64,000 nucleotides of DNA, taken from positions 10,612,358-10,676,357 of the forward strand of contig JAFMSR010000008.1 of assembly GCA_022818135.1 (NCBI GenBank), in the 5' to 3' direction. The position numbers and the translations under genes are program-made. The notes below the pieces were generated by a model. It was not told where the DNA came from. It worked only from the letters and a program-made list of their open reading frames with translations, and searched no databases. Shown one piece after another: positions 37,101-46,200 of the stretch. The stretch's first letter is position 1. Every line of letters begins with the position of its first letter. The DNA is from Saxidomus purpurata. Its lineage: Eukaryota; Mollusca; Bivalvia; Venerida; Veneridae.

Positions 37101-37165
37101 CATAAAAAGAAAAATATTATAACTTTTTCTCCAAATGTTGATGTGTTCATATTTAAATACGACAT
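24860..37165 (-). CDS. Core-2/I-branching beta-1,6-N-acetylglucosaminyltransferase-like protein (GCNT family), 3 exons, 503 aa
   Basis: Predicted Golgi type II enzyme that transfers GlcNAc from UDP-GlcNAc in beta-1,6 linkage to make glycan branches (family knowledge, glycosyltransferase family 14). Exons are 37165-36201, 29943-29720 and 25182-24860; phases close exactly (965+224+323 = 1512 nt). Residues 15-34 form a membrane anchor, 35-190 a polar stem, and about 194-495 the Branch domain. Family signatures are YCLHIDAK (224-231), WGKMTVLEPELLCM (261-274), NLTGQEFPLRTN (289-300) and PDE (375-377, whose Glu aligns with the catalytic Glu of mouse C2GnT-L). Near the end come CVFGHGDL and LFANKF. 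An in-frame TAA lies 9 nt upstream of the start; Met6 is an alternative start. The acceptor (core-1 O-glycan versus I-antigen type) cannot be decided from sequence alone. Confidence 0.92.
25615..26670 (+). repeat. Tandem-core element with five 166-bp units and a terminal hairpin
   Basis: 'gccaatgctacatgccaaat' recurs at 25718, 25883, 26051, 26218 and 26384, giving units of 165-168 bp. Each unit has a 'gtgaccccc...ggggtca' block and 'ttgtggtttcagag'. The right end is 'gacggacgacggacaatc', followed by the hairpin 'agctcaccctgg...ccaggtgagct' and AAAA. A 13-base C run sits in the first unit. Confidence 0.75.
27075..27218. mobile_element. Foldback/MITE-like inverted repeat
   Basis: The ~48-bp arms are nearly perfect: 'ttggagtgctttatcgaaat' at 27090 is mirrored at 27181-27201. 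The loop is about 50 bp. It lies in intron 2 of the GCNT-like gene. Confidence 0.75.
27648..27719 (+). repeat. 22-26 bp minisatellite, left part
   Basis: Three units of 'acacagtcctatcattattg' type. The array is cut at about 27720 by the inserted element and resumes at about 29156. Confidence 0.7.
27720..29155 (+). mobile_element. Tandem-core element inserted in a minisatellite
   Basis: It begins 'tatgcccccttcgaagaaga' and 'gtccgtccgtctgtccgtcc'. It ends 'gggcatacgtgttttacaaa' and 'cagctcttg'. The first part of the core repeats a ~165-bp unit with 'ggtcaaggtcacagtgac'. The second part (28480-29000) is a T-rich degenerate series spaced by 'aggtcaaggtcactgttac'. It lies in intron 2 of the GCNT-like gene. 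Confidence 0.65.
29156..29410 (+). repeat. 22-26 bp minisatellite, right part
   Basis: About ten units of 'acacagtcctatcattattg', including a perfect 10-bp stem at 29247-29271 ('taagacggtc'/'gaccgtctta'). Confidence 0.75.
29720..29943 (-). CDS. GCNT-like gene, exon 2
   Basis: Acceptor AAAACAG|GAACC, donor TTTCAG|GTAAGT. It encodes the segment beginning NQERWENAPPP, then KGAVHVAVSRGFV and IPDETFFSTL. These align with the SGSAYFVVSREYV and SPDEYLWATI region of vertebrate GCNT enzymes. It enters after 2 nt of codon 322 and leaves after 1 nt of codon 397. Confidence 0.9.
30181..30740. mobile_element. TTAA-flanked MITE
   Basis: TTAA at 30181-30184 and 30737-30740 flanks 16-bp inverted ends AGCT(A/G)CTCGCTCTCAG with one mismatch. 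TTAA target duplication is the hallmark of piggyBac- and Kolobok-type transposons. The interior is non-coding. Confidence 0.7.
30840..31060 (+). repeat. Interspersed repeat family R1, copy 1
   Basis: Contains 'gtttgttcattcctgtaata', 'cggcttacagtttgtcccat', 'gggcggagctgagct' and 'cacagtctcactt', then 'gagtcaatatggag'. Other copies are at 35407-35650 (same direction) and 39180-39465 (inverted). Confidence 0.65.
31434..31559. mobile_element. Foldback/MITE-like inverted repeat
   Basis: The outer 25 bp are perfectly mirrored ('gtttggtttatggtagaata' at 31434, complement ending 31559). Inner arms are partly paired ('ttatgcgca'/'acgcataa'). Confidence 0.75.
32561..32726. mobile_element. Foldback element with ~70-bp arms
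   Basis: 'cgtgttataacacctgcaga' at 32576 is mirrored exactly at 32691-32710. The pairing extends inward through 'ccctcgggatatgttggt' and outward to 'taacg'. The short central part also has mirrored 'cctcgccct'/'agggcgagg'. Confidence 0.8.
32730..33790. other. Intronic AT-rich stretch with recurrent CCGTAT motif
   Basis: No gene. 'cccgtatt'/'ccgtatt' recurs at 33272, 33312, 33417, 33432 and 33444. A related 'tacggacttgcaa' block occurs at 30043 and 31166. Confidence 0.4.
33791..33940. mobile_element. Foldback/MITE-like inverted repeat
   Basis: Left arm 'ggatatggaatatatctca', right arm 'tgagatattccatatcc', with outer 'atttgttt'/'gaacaaat' pairing. Arms are about 60 bp. It ends 13 bp before the next element. 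Confidence 0.7.
33954..35156. mobile_element. Non-autonomous transposon with CA(A/G)GGCCGTCG ends
   Basis: The left end is CAAGGCCGTCGCAGACGG and the right end, reverse-complemented, is CAGGGCCGTCGTCGACTA, with TCTTA directly outside both (33949-33953 and 35157-35161). The end sequence is like many hAT elements, but hAT normally makes an 8-bp duplication, so the class is unsettled. Subterminal 'ggtccggcc' and 'agccggacca' are also mirrored. No transposase frame was found. Confidence 0.6.
35407..35650 (+). repeat. Interspersed repeat family R1, copy 2
   Basis: Shares 'ggcttacagtttgtcccatc', 'gggcggagctgagcg' and 'gatgtcacagtctcacttt' with the copies at 30840 and 39180. Confidence 0.65.
36045..36176. 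mobile_element. Foldback/MITE-like inverted repeat next to the GCNT exon 1 donor
   Basis: The ~60-bp arms include 'atccgtcacctcgggtaact' (36072) mirrored at 36130-36149 with one small change. The loop is a few bases ('tcggcggcctc'). Its edge is 24 bp from the exon 1 donor on the minus strand. Confidence 0.8.
36201..37165 (-). CDS. GCNT-like gene, exon 1 (codons 1-321 plus 2 nt)
   Basis: Holds the start codon, membrane anchor, stem and the first half of the catalytic domain. The donor is GAAAG|GTACAC at 36201/36200. Reading on past the donor loses all similarity and runs into the foldback at 36045-36176, which supports the boundary. Confidence 0.92.
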
Positions 37166-38860
37166 TTCTTTTTAATTTTTTATTCTACGTTTTTACACTT
37201 AAGTTGTCATTGGTAAAACTACAGTTTTTATCAGTAAACTGGTCAACATGGTCAAGCTATTATGGCAAGCAGATAGGTGTATAGGCCTAGGGCATATTAT
37301 TAATTTAATTTTGTATGTGAAATATTTGCAATATAAAAATGAAGTGATTACGGAAGATAAATTTTAAGTAAAAACGGTTCGTTTCAAAAAAATAGTTTTT
37401 CAGTAACGTATCGAGATAATTGCCGATCCTATCTCACTGAGGTGTTAGTGACGTATACGTGAACTCATTAACTTTGCAGTGTGCGGCGATTTAAAACATG
37501 TCTTTTTCATCGTCAAAGTTGGTACAGTATATATCAATACTATCAAAACCGTGCATGTTATCTTGTATTATCTGAAAAGAGACAAAACCATGTGTTTTAA
37601 TTGATTCTATAAACTACAGTTACACTTCATCGACTGGGTAGTTTTACCGGCCACACAACTTTGAAACAAGTATATGAATATGAAGTAGAAAAAAAAACCT
37701 TCGACAAAACAAAAAGCCAAACATTCATTAAAGGGATATTCCCTATAACTGATGCCAAACTAAATAACCTCCAAAACATAAATTATAAAATCTTTCGAAG
37801 TATTATAACTTATAAAAGTTTCAGCTATGCATTCCCAGTCATGCGGTTTAGAATATACTGCAGTGGATGTTATTTATTACATAAAGCCTCTATATTGATT
37901 CATTGTGGTAAAACGAGGCATTTTCCGCCACAGGTTCTTCTTTGAAACTGTTTTAATTTATCAGTTTACGTTCATTGAACACATAATCTATGTTTCAATA
38001 ATATATTCTGCTAGATGTAGGGAGTGCCCCTTTAATAACACATTTAGGCACACCAGAAGAACAGAGATTGTTATAGTTTATGTTGGCATGCCACTTTCCG
38101 TTTATGGTGGTTACTTTTACTTTTACTTAGAAATATATGTATACATTTCTGAACGAATCTTGTCCTAAATGTTGACGGCGGATAGCAGTTACTTTTAAAA
38201 ACTGAAGCGGTTTACCCGCTCAATGTTCTCTGTCACTATAATTTCGCCATTTCCGATAAACAAACACATTTGGCGACAATGTGCACGGTCTATTTTGGCA
38301 AAAGAAATTTATTTCAAAACAATACTCATTTTGTAGTGACGATTTGATTAAATTCAACACAAAGTATAAACAGCAGGCGGGCGCTTACGAGTGAATCAGC
38401 ACCACACGACCAATTTGAAAGATACAGCCGGTTCGAAACCGTAACAGACTGTTATTATATTACGTTTCAATCATGTTTACACGATGTCAATTTTCAAAAA
38501 TGTTACATGTAACTTGCATGATACCAGTTGATGAACATACAAAACATATGTAAATAATCTAATAATAATTGTATTTGAACTTGCTACAGAATTTTTTTTT
38601 CTCAGTCATTCTGAATGTCATGACGTGACGTTAAAGTTGCGATCAAGGTATTTTTTATGTAAATCGTGTAAGTATATTTTAATGAATAAACTCATAATGA
38701 AATACGGATTTTCATGATAGATTCGAAATATAGTAGTATTTTGATTTCACAATTATGCTCTGAAATACGAAATACTAAAGGCATTTACTGTGTAAAAGGT
38801 TAAAATGCATAGAAAACTACAGTTAACATGTGTATAACGATGTATTATCGTATACCTTTC
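37166..38860. other. 5' flank of the GCNT-like gene
   Basis: Upstream of the minus-strand start codon. Promoter and 5' untranslated exons presumably lie here, but I see no TATA box or recognisable exon. Reading frames such as 37661-37945 show no family similarity. Confidence 0.35.
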
Positions 38861-38867
38861 ACCAGGG

Positions 38868-38940
38868 TGCGGATCAGTGGACCAGCGGTAAACGCGCTGG
38901 ACTCGCAGGTTAGATTCCTTGCTCCTCAACCAACCATGCT
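38868..38940 (+). repeat. Weak tRNA-like SINE head
   Basis: 'cagtggaccagcggtaaac' resembles an A-box and 'ggttagattcc' a degenerate B-box. Confidence 0.3.
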
Positions 38941-39179
38941 AACTAATTGTCTTTTGGATGAGACCTAAAGCTGAGATCCGATATGTCCGTGCTGTATGAC
39001 GGGCATGCTGAGGAAGCAGGCAGTGTCTCTTGAATGAAATGTGTTCTGTATCTTGCATTATCACCTGAAACTTGAAATGTTTAAAATTCTTCTGAGGACG
39101 TTGGTCATATGGATTATCAGGTACCAACAATACAACTTTTTCAGTTTGCCCTACTTCCCAATCCAATCAGATGCCTATA

Positions 39180-39465
39180 TTTTGTTAAAAAAAGCTAATT
39201 GTGTTCTCCATATTGACTCAATATCTCCAATATGAAAATAATTATTTCACTTATTTTTTCAATAAGTGAGACTGTGACATCACAGAACTTAGCTCCGCCC
39301 TTAATCTCTATATATTTCAATACAAATAGTGTCTGTAGATGGGAAATCTGTAAGCCGGTTAAAGGTCCATATTACAGGAATAAACAAACTTATTGTATCG
39401 GTTCGCTGACGCTCCCTTACAATAAATTTGTTTATTCCTGTAATATAGACCTATAACCTATACAA
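39180..39465 (-). repeat. Interspersed repeat family R1, copy 3 (inverted)
   Basis: Carries the complement of the copies at 30840 and 35407. It also carries a clear palindrome at 39376-39451: 'caggaataaacaaacttatt' is mirrored by 'aataaatttgtttattcctg'. Confidence 0.65.
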
Positions 39466-39469
39466 ATCA

Positions 39470-40360
39470 TAAAGGCTTAATACTGATGGACCGATAGCGA
39501 TCGCGTGCCGGGTCCCCAGATATACGTGTAGACCTTAGAAGATAAGGTGTACGTCTTTCCTGTTATATTTTCGCATTTTTTTTCAATACTTTTTACAAAG
39601 TATACGATTTAATAATTTTAGAATAATATTTCGGTCAATACGTAGTTTTGCCATCGTCGAATACCCACGTCCCCCTCTTTACGCTATGCTTCATCGGTAA
39701 AGACAAAAGTCGCAGCGGAATATTTAACGGGGGCTCCGACGATGAGTTTTGCGGACCCGAGAAATCATGATACTGACTATAATCTTTTAACAGGTCCGGA
39801 AAGCTATATATTTACCTCGACATTAGTCTATAACTACTATCAAGTCTGTCTGTAAAATAAAAAAAAAAATGACCAGATTACTAACCTCATTCCAAAAGAG
39901 AAATTTGACAGTTGAAAGGGAAATTTGCGTGATGCATAAACTGAAAAACCTTCGTATTTATTGTTGTATTTTTCAGAGTTTTTTGTTTTAATAAAGCATT
40001 AATAAAAAGTATATACTTTCTCATTGTCCCGTTCACTTTGCCTTAGAAAGTTTGTTTTGTATTCAACGGTACAGTGTGTCGGCAAATCACTATACTGAAT
40101 GCTAACAAGTCTATTCAGCTGGATTCAATGAATATTTCGTCATACAAATTCAATAACCCATAAAGCTACTGAACACTGCCGCGATATATTGCTAATTCTG
40201 AGGTTAGCCTTAGCTAGGGCGCCAGAAGTCCGTTACAATACTTACAAAAAGATCACTCAGACGAGATCTTTAAATTGTCCAGCTTTTTGAAAAGACTATA
40301 AACTGTTATTTATACCCATATCGTAAATAGTATTCAATTCAAAAGTTGGCCATCTCCTAT
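39470..40360. other. Intergenic stretch
   Basis: AT-rich. No gene or clear element. Confidence 0.4.
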
Positions 40361-40363
40361 CAC

Positions 40364-40434
40364 GATCGCTTATCTAAATTGGTAGAGCACGAGACTTGTA
40401 ATATCGAGGTAGCGGGTTCGATTCCCGGGGCTAA
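40364..40434 (+). repeat. tRNA-like sequence (Thr-like pseudo-tRNA or SINE head)
   Basis: 'taaattggtagagcacgaga' is D-arm-like, followed by loop CTTGTAA (anticodon TGT, Thr) and 'gcgggttcgattcccgg'. Mismatches in the anticodon and T stems, plus a non-pairing acceptor, argue for a pseudogene or SINE. The 150 bp downstream may be the SINE body. Confidence 0.55.
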
Positions 40435-40439
40435 CCGGC

Positions 40440-42360
40440 TAAAATTACTAACAGTCTTTCAGATCAGACTAAAACCGAGGTCCCATGTATGGGTGCTACA
40501 TGTATACATCTGCATACGCTGGATTGTTAGTCAAATGCCTGATCCTATACGCCATTGTGGAATGCAAATATCAGGTACAGTACGAAATTGATATTTTATA
40601 TAAAGCGCTTGTTATATTTTCATCGGAAGATAAACGACCGCATACGAAATATTTATGAGTGCCAGTTTAATATTGTCGCACAATACTTTTATCATAATGC
40701 ATTTGTCGTCCGGTTGTAATTCTTGATATAACATTTCGCTTTACTTGTTAAAAATGTATACTGACCCCAAACTAAGATTTTGCCATTTTTAACATACAAA
40801 AGTGAAGGCAGACATAAAACACACAATTTTGACCTCATATTAATGATACTGTCGTGTGTCGCAACTTTTGACGTTACGTCCATAATAAAAGAATGACGTC
40901 ACAGTACCTAAACGTCAACTGTTGTAGTAACGACGTCATTTTGATATATTTCCTCAGAGATGCTGAGTTTACACACCAACAGGCTTCTTATTTTCAGAAT
41001 ATAAACTATTATAAAGGTAAGACTATGCTTATTGTTTTTTTGGAAATGTGAAAGCATTTCTATTCTTGTGCAAAATAAACTTTTCTAAAATTCTATTTCA
41101 GGTTAGAGAAGATAACATATACGAATATTAGAATAATAATAATAATAATATAATAATAATAATAATGATAATATCTTTATTTAAAGAAGAGTGCAGATTT
41201 AGACAAACATTAACACATATTTATATATAATGTTTCAATGTGGCCTGCTAAAGAAATTATATTTACAAAGCATTACCTAAATGATGATATAAAATAATGA
41301 TGCACACATTCACATACCTTGTTGTACTATGTTAAGGCAATGATATAAATCAATTTAACATCATACAGTGAAATAATTGCTGAATGAAGAACACATATAC
41401 TACGACAAACACTCATAATTTAAGACATATCAAAGTAAATATGCATTCATTCCGTCCTAAGTTTGTGTTGTTTCAGTAAATACTGTAACGGGTTTTAGTC
41501 GTATGACTAGCATACCTATATGAAAAAGACAGCAAGGGATTGTTGCATTAGTGGTAATAGTCAGTCTATCTATAACCAGTTTTTAAGGTTTATTCACTAT
41601 TTCCCTTTCCCATTACTGTGACACAATAATCATGCCATTGGGTAAAAACATTCTCATATCAGTCATGAAGTAATATGATACTCGTTTCAGGGGTGGAATT
41701 TTAGAAATTATCTGCGCACATGTTTTGGATGTGTGTACATTCCATGAGAATCAATTGTCAATTAAAATACCTAGTACATTGTACTTTAAACTTAAGCAAT
41801 CTTATATACAAAATAGTAGAAACTAAACAGGTATACACTAAAAGTGACTCCAATAGACCGAAATATTTAGTAAAGAGTGAACTTTTGAATTGTTACACAG
41901 GTATACATTTTTCAACCCTGTTATCTGTTTCAATTGATAATTTTTATCGTGAACGTGGAAAGAGATATAAGTAATTTTTCATAAACTAATCAACTTTAAG
42001 TTCTGCGACTTCTTTGTAATGAAATCTTCTACCTTTGAATAGTTGACAGATTAATTCATTTAATTCTTTAAAGTATAATTTACGCAAGTTTATACTGAAT
42101 ATGTAATGAGTCACATAGAATTTTCGTATGAATGTTTTTATTGTATTTAAAGTTAACAAAAAATGTTCAGGTTATTTAGTTATACGGTTGTGCTTATTGG
42201 GTCCACCATCCTCTAAAGAGGCTATCATCGTTACGACCCGCAGTTATACGGTCATGTATGTTGAAGTTAAGAATGTGTAAACATTTTGAAAAGTTTCAAT
42301 TGAACTGCCTCTTCTGAATCAACGAGTGTTTGTCGGGTACATCTGCTATAGTTAATATTG
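40440..42360. other. Intergenic stretch with a LINE/SINE-type simple-repeat tail
   Basis: 41130-41175 is (AAT)n followed by 'gataatatctttattta', reading as the tail of a minus-strand retroelement. No coding exon was recognised in the remainder. Confidence 0.4.
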
Positions 42361-42399
42361 CATTAGAAAATGTTAATTCATTCAATCACTCATTCATTC

Positions 42400-42495
42400 T
42401 GAATTATTTTTTTTCTCTAAGCATTCATTCATTGATTCATTGATTCATTCAATGATTCATTCATTCATTCATTCATTCATTCATTCATTCATCAT
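42400..42495 (+). repeat. (ATTC)n microsatellite
   Basis: A run of ATTC/ATTG tetramers. Confidence 0.9.
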
Positions 42496-42582
42496 TAATT
42501 CATTCAAACGTTTGTTGTATAAATGTTATTTACATTGTAAATAAGTCAAATGCTTTGTACATTTTACTTTATGTGTTACCTT

Positions 42583-42652
42583 TCTATAAATAAAGATTTT
42601 ATTATTATCATTATTATTATTATCATTATTAGTAGTATTAGTAGTAGTAGAC
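42583..42652 (+). repeat. Retroelement 3' tail with (ATT)n
   Basis: 'ctataaataaagattttatt' is followed by ATT/ATC trinucleotides, typical of a retroposon end. Confidence 0.45.
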
Positions 42653-42890
42653 CTACCCTAATTTTCCTGAAATTTTACTAAAACGTAGCCAATAAATTTG
42701 AAATGTCACAACAGTTTTGTTAAAAATATTTCTGAAAATTTGTAAAAATTGAAAATAACTGGAACTGATTGCATCCACCATCAACCATCCAAAACGTACA
42801 AACGGACTGTCAATACTGGCCGGTTACATAATTATGTAAATACCAGAGAAAGTAAAATTATCATTCTTCTACACGAGACAAATACACCGG

Positions 42891-43022
42891 GTCGGAGAAG
42901 ATGTATGTTATTTTGCAAAGGTTTTTGACCGTGTCCCAGATCGATTCCAAATAACTAAGATTCAGTATTATGGAGTCGGGGACATCAACCGCAAGTGGAT
43001 GCAGTCACTTTTGTTCAGTCAG
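42891..43022 (+). pseudogene. LINE reverse transcriptase relic
   Basis: One frame reads FAKVFDRVP, then KIQYYGVG and RKWMQSLLFS before a stop. This is the conserved 'FxKAFDxVPH...L.YYGI....KWI..FLS' stretch of non-LTR retrotransposon reverse transcriptases, around the palm domain. Only about 40 residues remain, so it is a dead fragment. The clade cannot be assigned. Confidence 0.7.
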
Positions 43023-43255
43023 TAAAATCTTAAATACGCCACTTTAAACAAGTAAACAATATTGAAATAGGCATGCAAGATGCCATTTCACAACATTCTT
43101 TCTAGATTCGTCGTCTATATATAGCTAACATGAGAGTATGCTGAAAGTACTATTGATACGACTATTTCAATTCAAAATCATATATCACTCATTATAGTTC
43201 ATGGTGTGATGCGTATCTGGTTTAGCATATGGCTTTCATATTTCTTTCCTTTCAG

Positions 43256-46200
43256 GATATACAGTGTTAAATCAGCGAGTGTGTGTAAGTGATCACGTGA
43301 CGTGTCTGCACACAGTACCAAAATGCAAACGCAAGACAGCGTTATATCTGCTATGGAAAAGATAAGTACGTGCTTTACCTATATGCACGTCTCATTGTGT
43401 GTTGTGTTTTGTATGTTGTTTTGTATATTGTTAGGTGCACTTTTTTGTTAAAGTTATACAAAACAAATCATATACATAAAACATGTAAATATAGTAACCA
43501 AATAAACTAGCAGCTATCTTTGTGATCTTTGTTAATATACATGTATATACATGTATATCATTATATAATATGTATATTAACAAGCTATTTTTTTTTAAAA
43601 GCAATTCGATTTCCGTTACACACTGTAAAAGATTACCGTTGAATTTACGGTCAAAGAACTGGCAGCTGGTTTCCAGTTCTTTCACCGTAATTTTTGACTG
43701 TACTATATCGTATATCATTACAATACAAAAACATGCAGCTGGGCCAGGCCCTTATAGAGCATGCACTCTCCAGTTGGTAAACTAAACACCAGGTACACAA
43801 GATCATGTGTGTGTAGTTTGGCGACTCTATGTCAGTTACATCAGGCTCAGTGGTGCCAAATATCACACCACGTGCCTCCGAAAAAATTCCTGCGTATCCC
43901 ATAATCTTTTCCTTTTACGGGATTTCTCCGTAATCTATATTTAGGACGTAAAACGACGTACGGGACAAGTACCGTCAGTATTTAATGTCGAATGACCGTA
44001 AAAGTGACGGTAATTTTTTACAGCGCACACTCTCGGTTACAGTACGATGACTGCTTGATCACATCTCATTATTACTTCAGAAGCTTTGTACGCTGACTCC
44101 TAATGGTAATATGGATCACTGTTTGATCACAGCTCAGTGATTGGTCAGTGACTGTTATGTAGAACCACTGCTGGATCACTGCTCGATGCCTACAATAAAC
44201 AAACAATATACATGTATTTACAGTTATCATTTTCACAGTTTAATACTATTAAACAGTTGCTAGGAACACTTATTTTATTTATTGGGCGAAATATAACATA
44301 TCACTGTGCGACCACTGCCTGATCACTGTTCGATGACTGTTCTTTGATTGCCTACTGCTTCACGACCGCTCCTGTTACATTTTTCAATTAATTTAAAGAT
44401 CACATTTTCACCATTTCAGAATATTATGAGACCCTGTCTAAAGGAGGAGGAGGTTCTGTTCCAGACCGGAAGTTTAGGTCGAAAGCATACTCGCCGACCC
44501 CGTATGGCAATCTTAAAACGCCAACGTCTGTAACAGAACATACACCTCCGCGCTTAGATGGTAGGGCTACTAGCGCAGACAAAAAGTATGAGAGCCAGAA
44601 TGTAGAAAGGACAGTTGCTCCTGTACGAAACACTGAGACACAGCATGTTACCAACCTCACAGCCAGGCGCACAAACGGAACAGCCTATGACTCCAATGCA
44701 AAACAGAAAATTCTGTGTAAAGAAGGAACGGTCACTGAAGCTGTAGCTGAACTCAAGGCTCGCCCTAAAGTTGGGAAATCTTCTCACATACGTAAATGCA
44801 TGATTCCAGATAATGCGGTAAAAGGTAAGGAAACAATACACTAATAAGTATTTACACAACGTACTATATGTAAAAAAATCACACCAAACACACATATATA
44901 TATATATACATGTATATAAAAAGATAAAAACACAGTCCATGAGATAATTAAATTATTATTTGCAAACCGGTTTCGCTTTCATGCTCATCATATGGCGTCA
45001 AAATATGTGTAATTGCTTAGAAACGTACACAACGTACGTCAATATTGATTACACATATTTTGACGCCATATTTGCCCTGATGAGCATGAAAGCGAAACCG
45101 GTTGGCAAATAATAATTTAATTATCTCATGGACTGTGTTTTTATCTTTTTATATATTTAACTTTTTTCCGGCACATGTTTTTGAATTTTTCACGTATACA
45201 TGTATATATATAGTTTAGGCGACAAAGCATTTAACCGTTGCCCCAGCATCAAGTCCTCAAGTCTGGAGTTTTTACCCCGAACACAGATGTTAGTTTGACG
45301 CAAGATGGCGCAGTTGATGGAACGGATTTTTTCGGTTCATTGATTTCCAATGCTGACTAGTACCGGTTAAGGTAAAGGAACTGACCCCTGCTGTAAAGCA
45401 CAAGAACATTGTTTTAGAGAGAAAAGAACATGGTTCTATCATTATCCTATCAATAAATTTATGTAACTATATCAGTTAATTCAAAGTGATCTTGGGACTT
45501 TAATTTAAAGCCAATAGTATCAAGCGATGATGTGCGAATCGTACAAGAAAATTCGGGCCCGACTTATGGCCATTAAAAGTTTATACTTTTTATACATAAA
45601 TTTGTCCGCGTTATTTCTTGATAACAGCTAATTTTAATAAAACTGCGAAACGCATATTTCAATTTTTCCGATCAGATTTAAGAGGTCAGATTTGCGGCCA
45701 TTTTGAATTTTTTATACTTGATATAAACAGAATTTTTTGTAATTTTATCCGCACCTTTTCTCGATTACTGTTCGTTGTATTCCAACGAAGTTTACGGTAA
45801 GCTTCACCACATACGCGAAATGCACATGACCGGCTGCAATGGCGACCATTTTAGATTTTTTTATTATGTATGCACTCAATCCGCGCTAATTTAATAACGA
45901 CAAGTCGAATTTCAACGAAACTAATTAGAGGCTTCAGTAACAAGTAGAGATGGACATATTTAGTTAATTTGTTAGTCTGTTCTATGCAGATGATTTTTCA
46001 AACAGTAAATAGTGAGTGGCTGTTTTGATTTAATGTTTGTATTTTTAGCATTAATACAAACAACATAATTGCAAATTATTTGTCAGACCTCGAGCCTTAC
46101 AAACATTTGTGTGCTTGGTACATTTTTATGTCATACCTTTTAATTCCTGTGTTCAAGTATCGATTGTGGTATGCTTCACCTTCACAATCGAAATGAAGGA

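Noticed and set aside
37661..37945. 94-codon frame upstream of the GCNT-like gene
   Set aside because: No signal peptide, domain or splice context recognised; composition matches surrounding AT-rich DNA.
40364..40434. Functional tRNA-Thr
   Set aside because: Mismatches in the anticodon and T stems and no paired acceptor stem.
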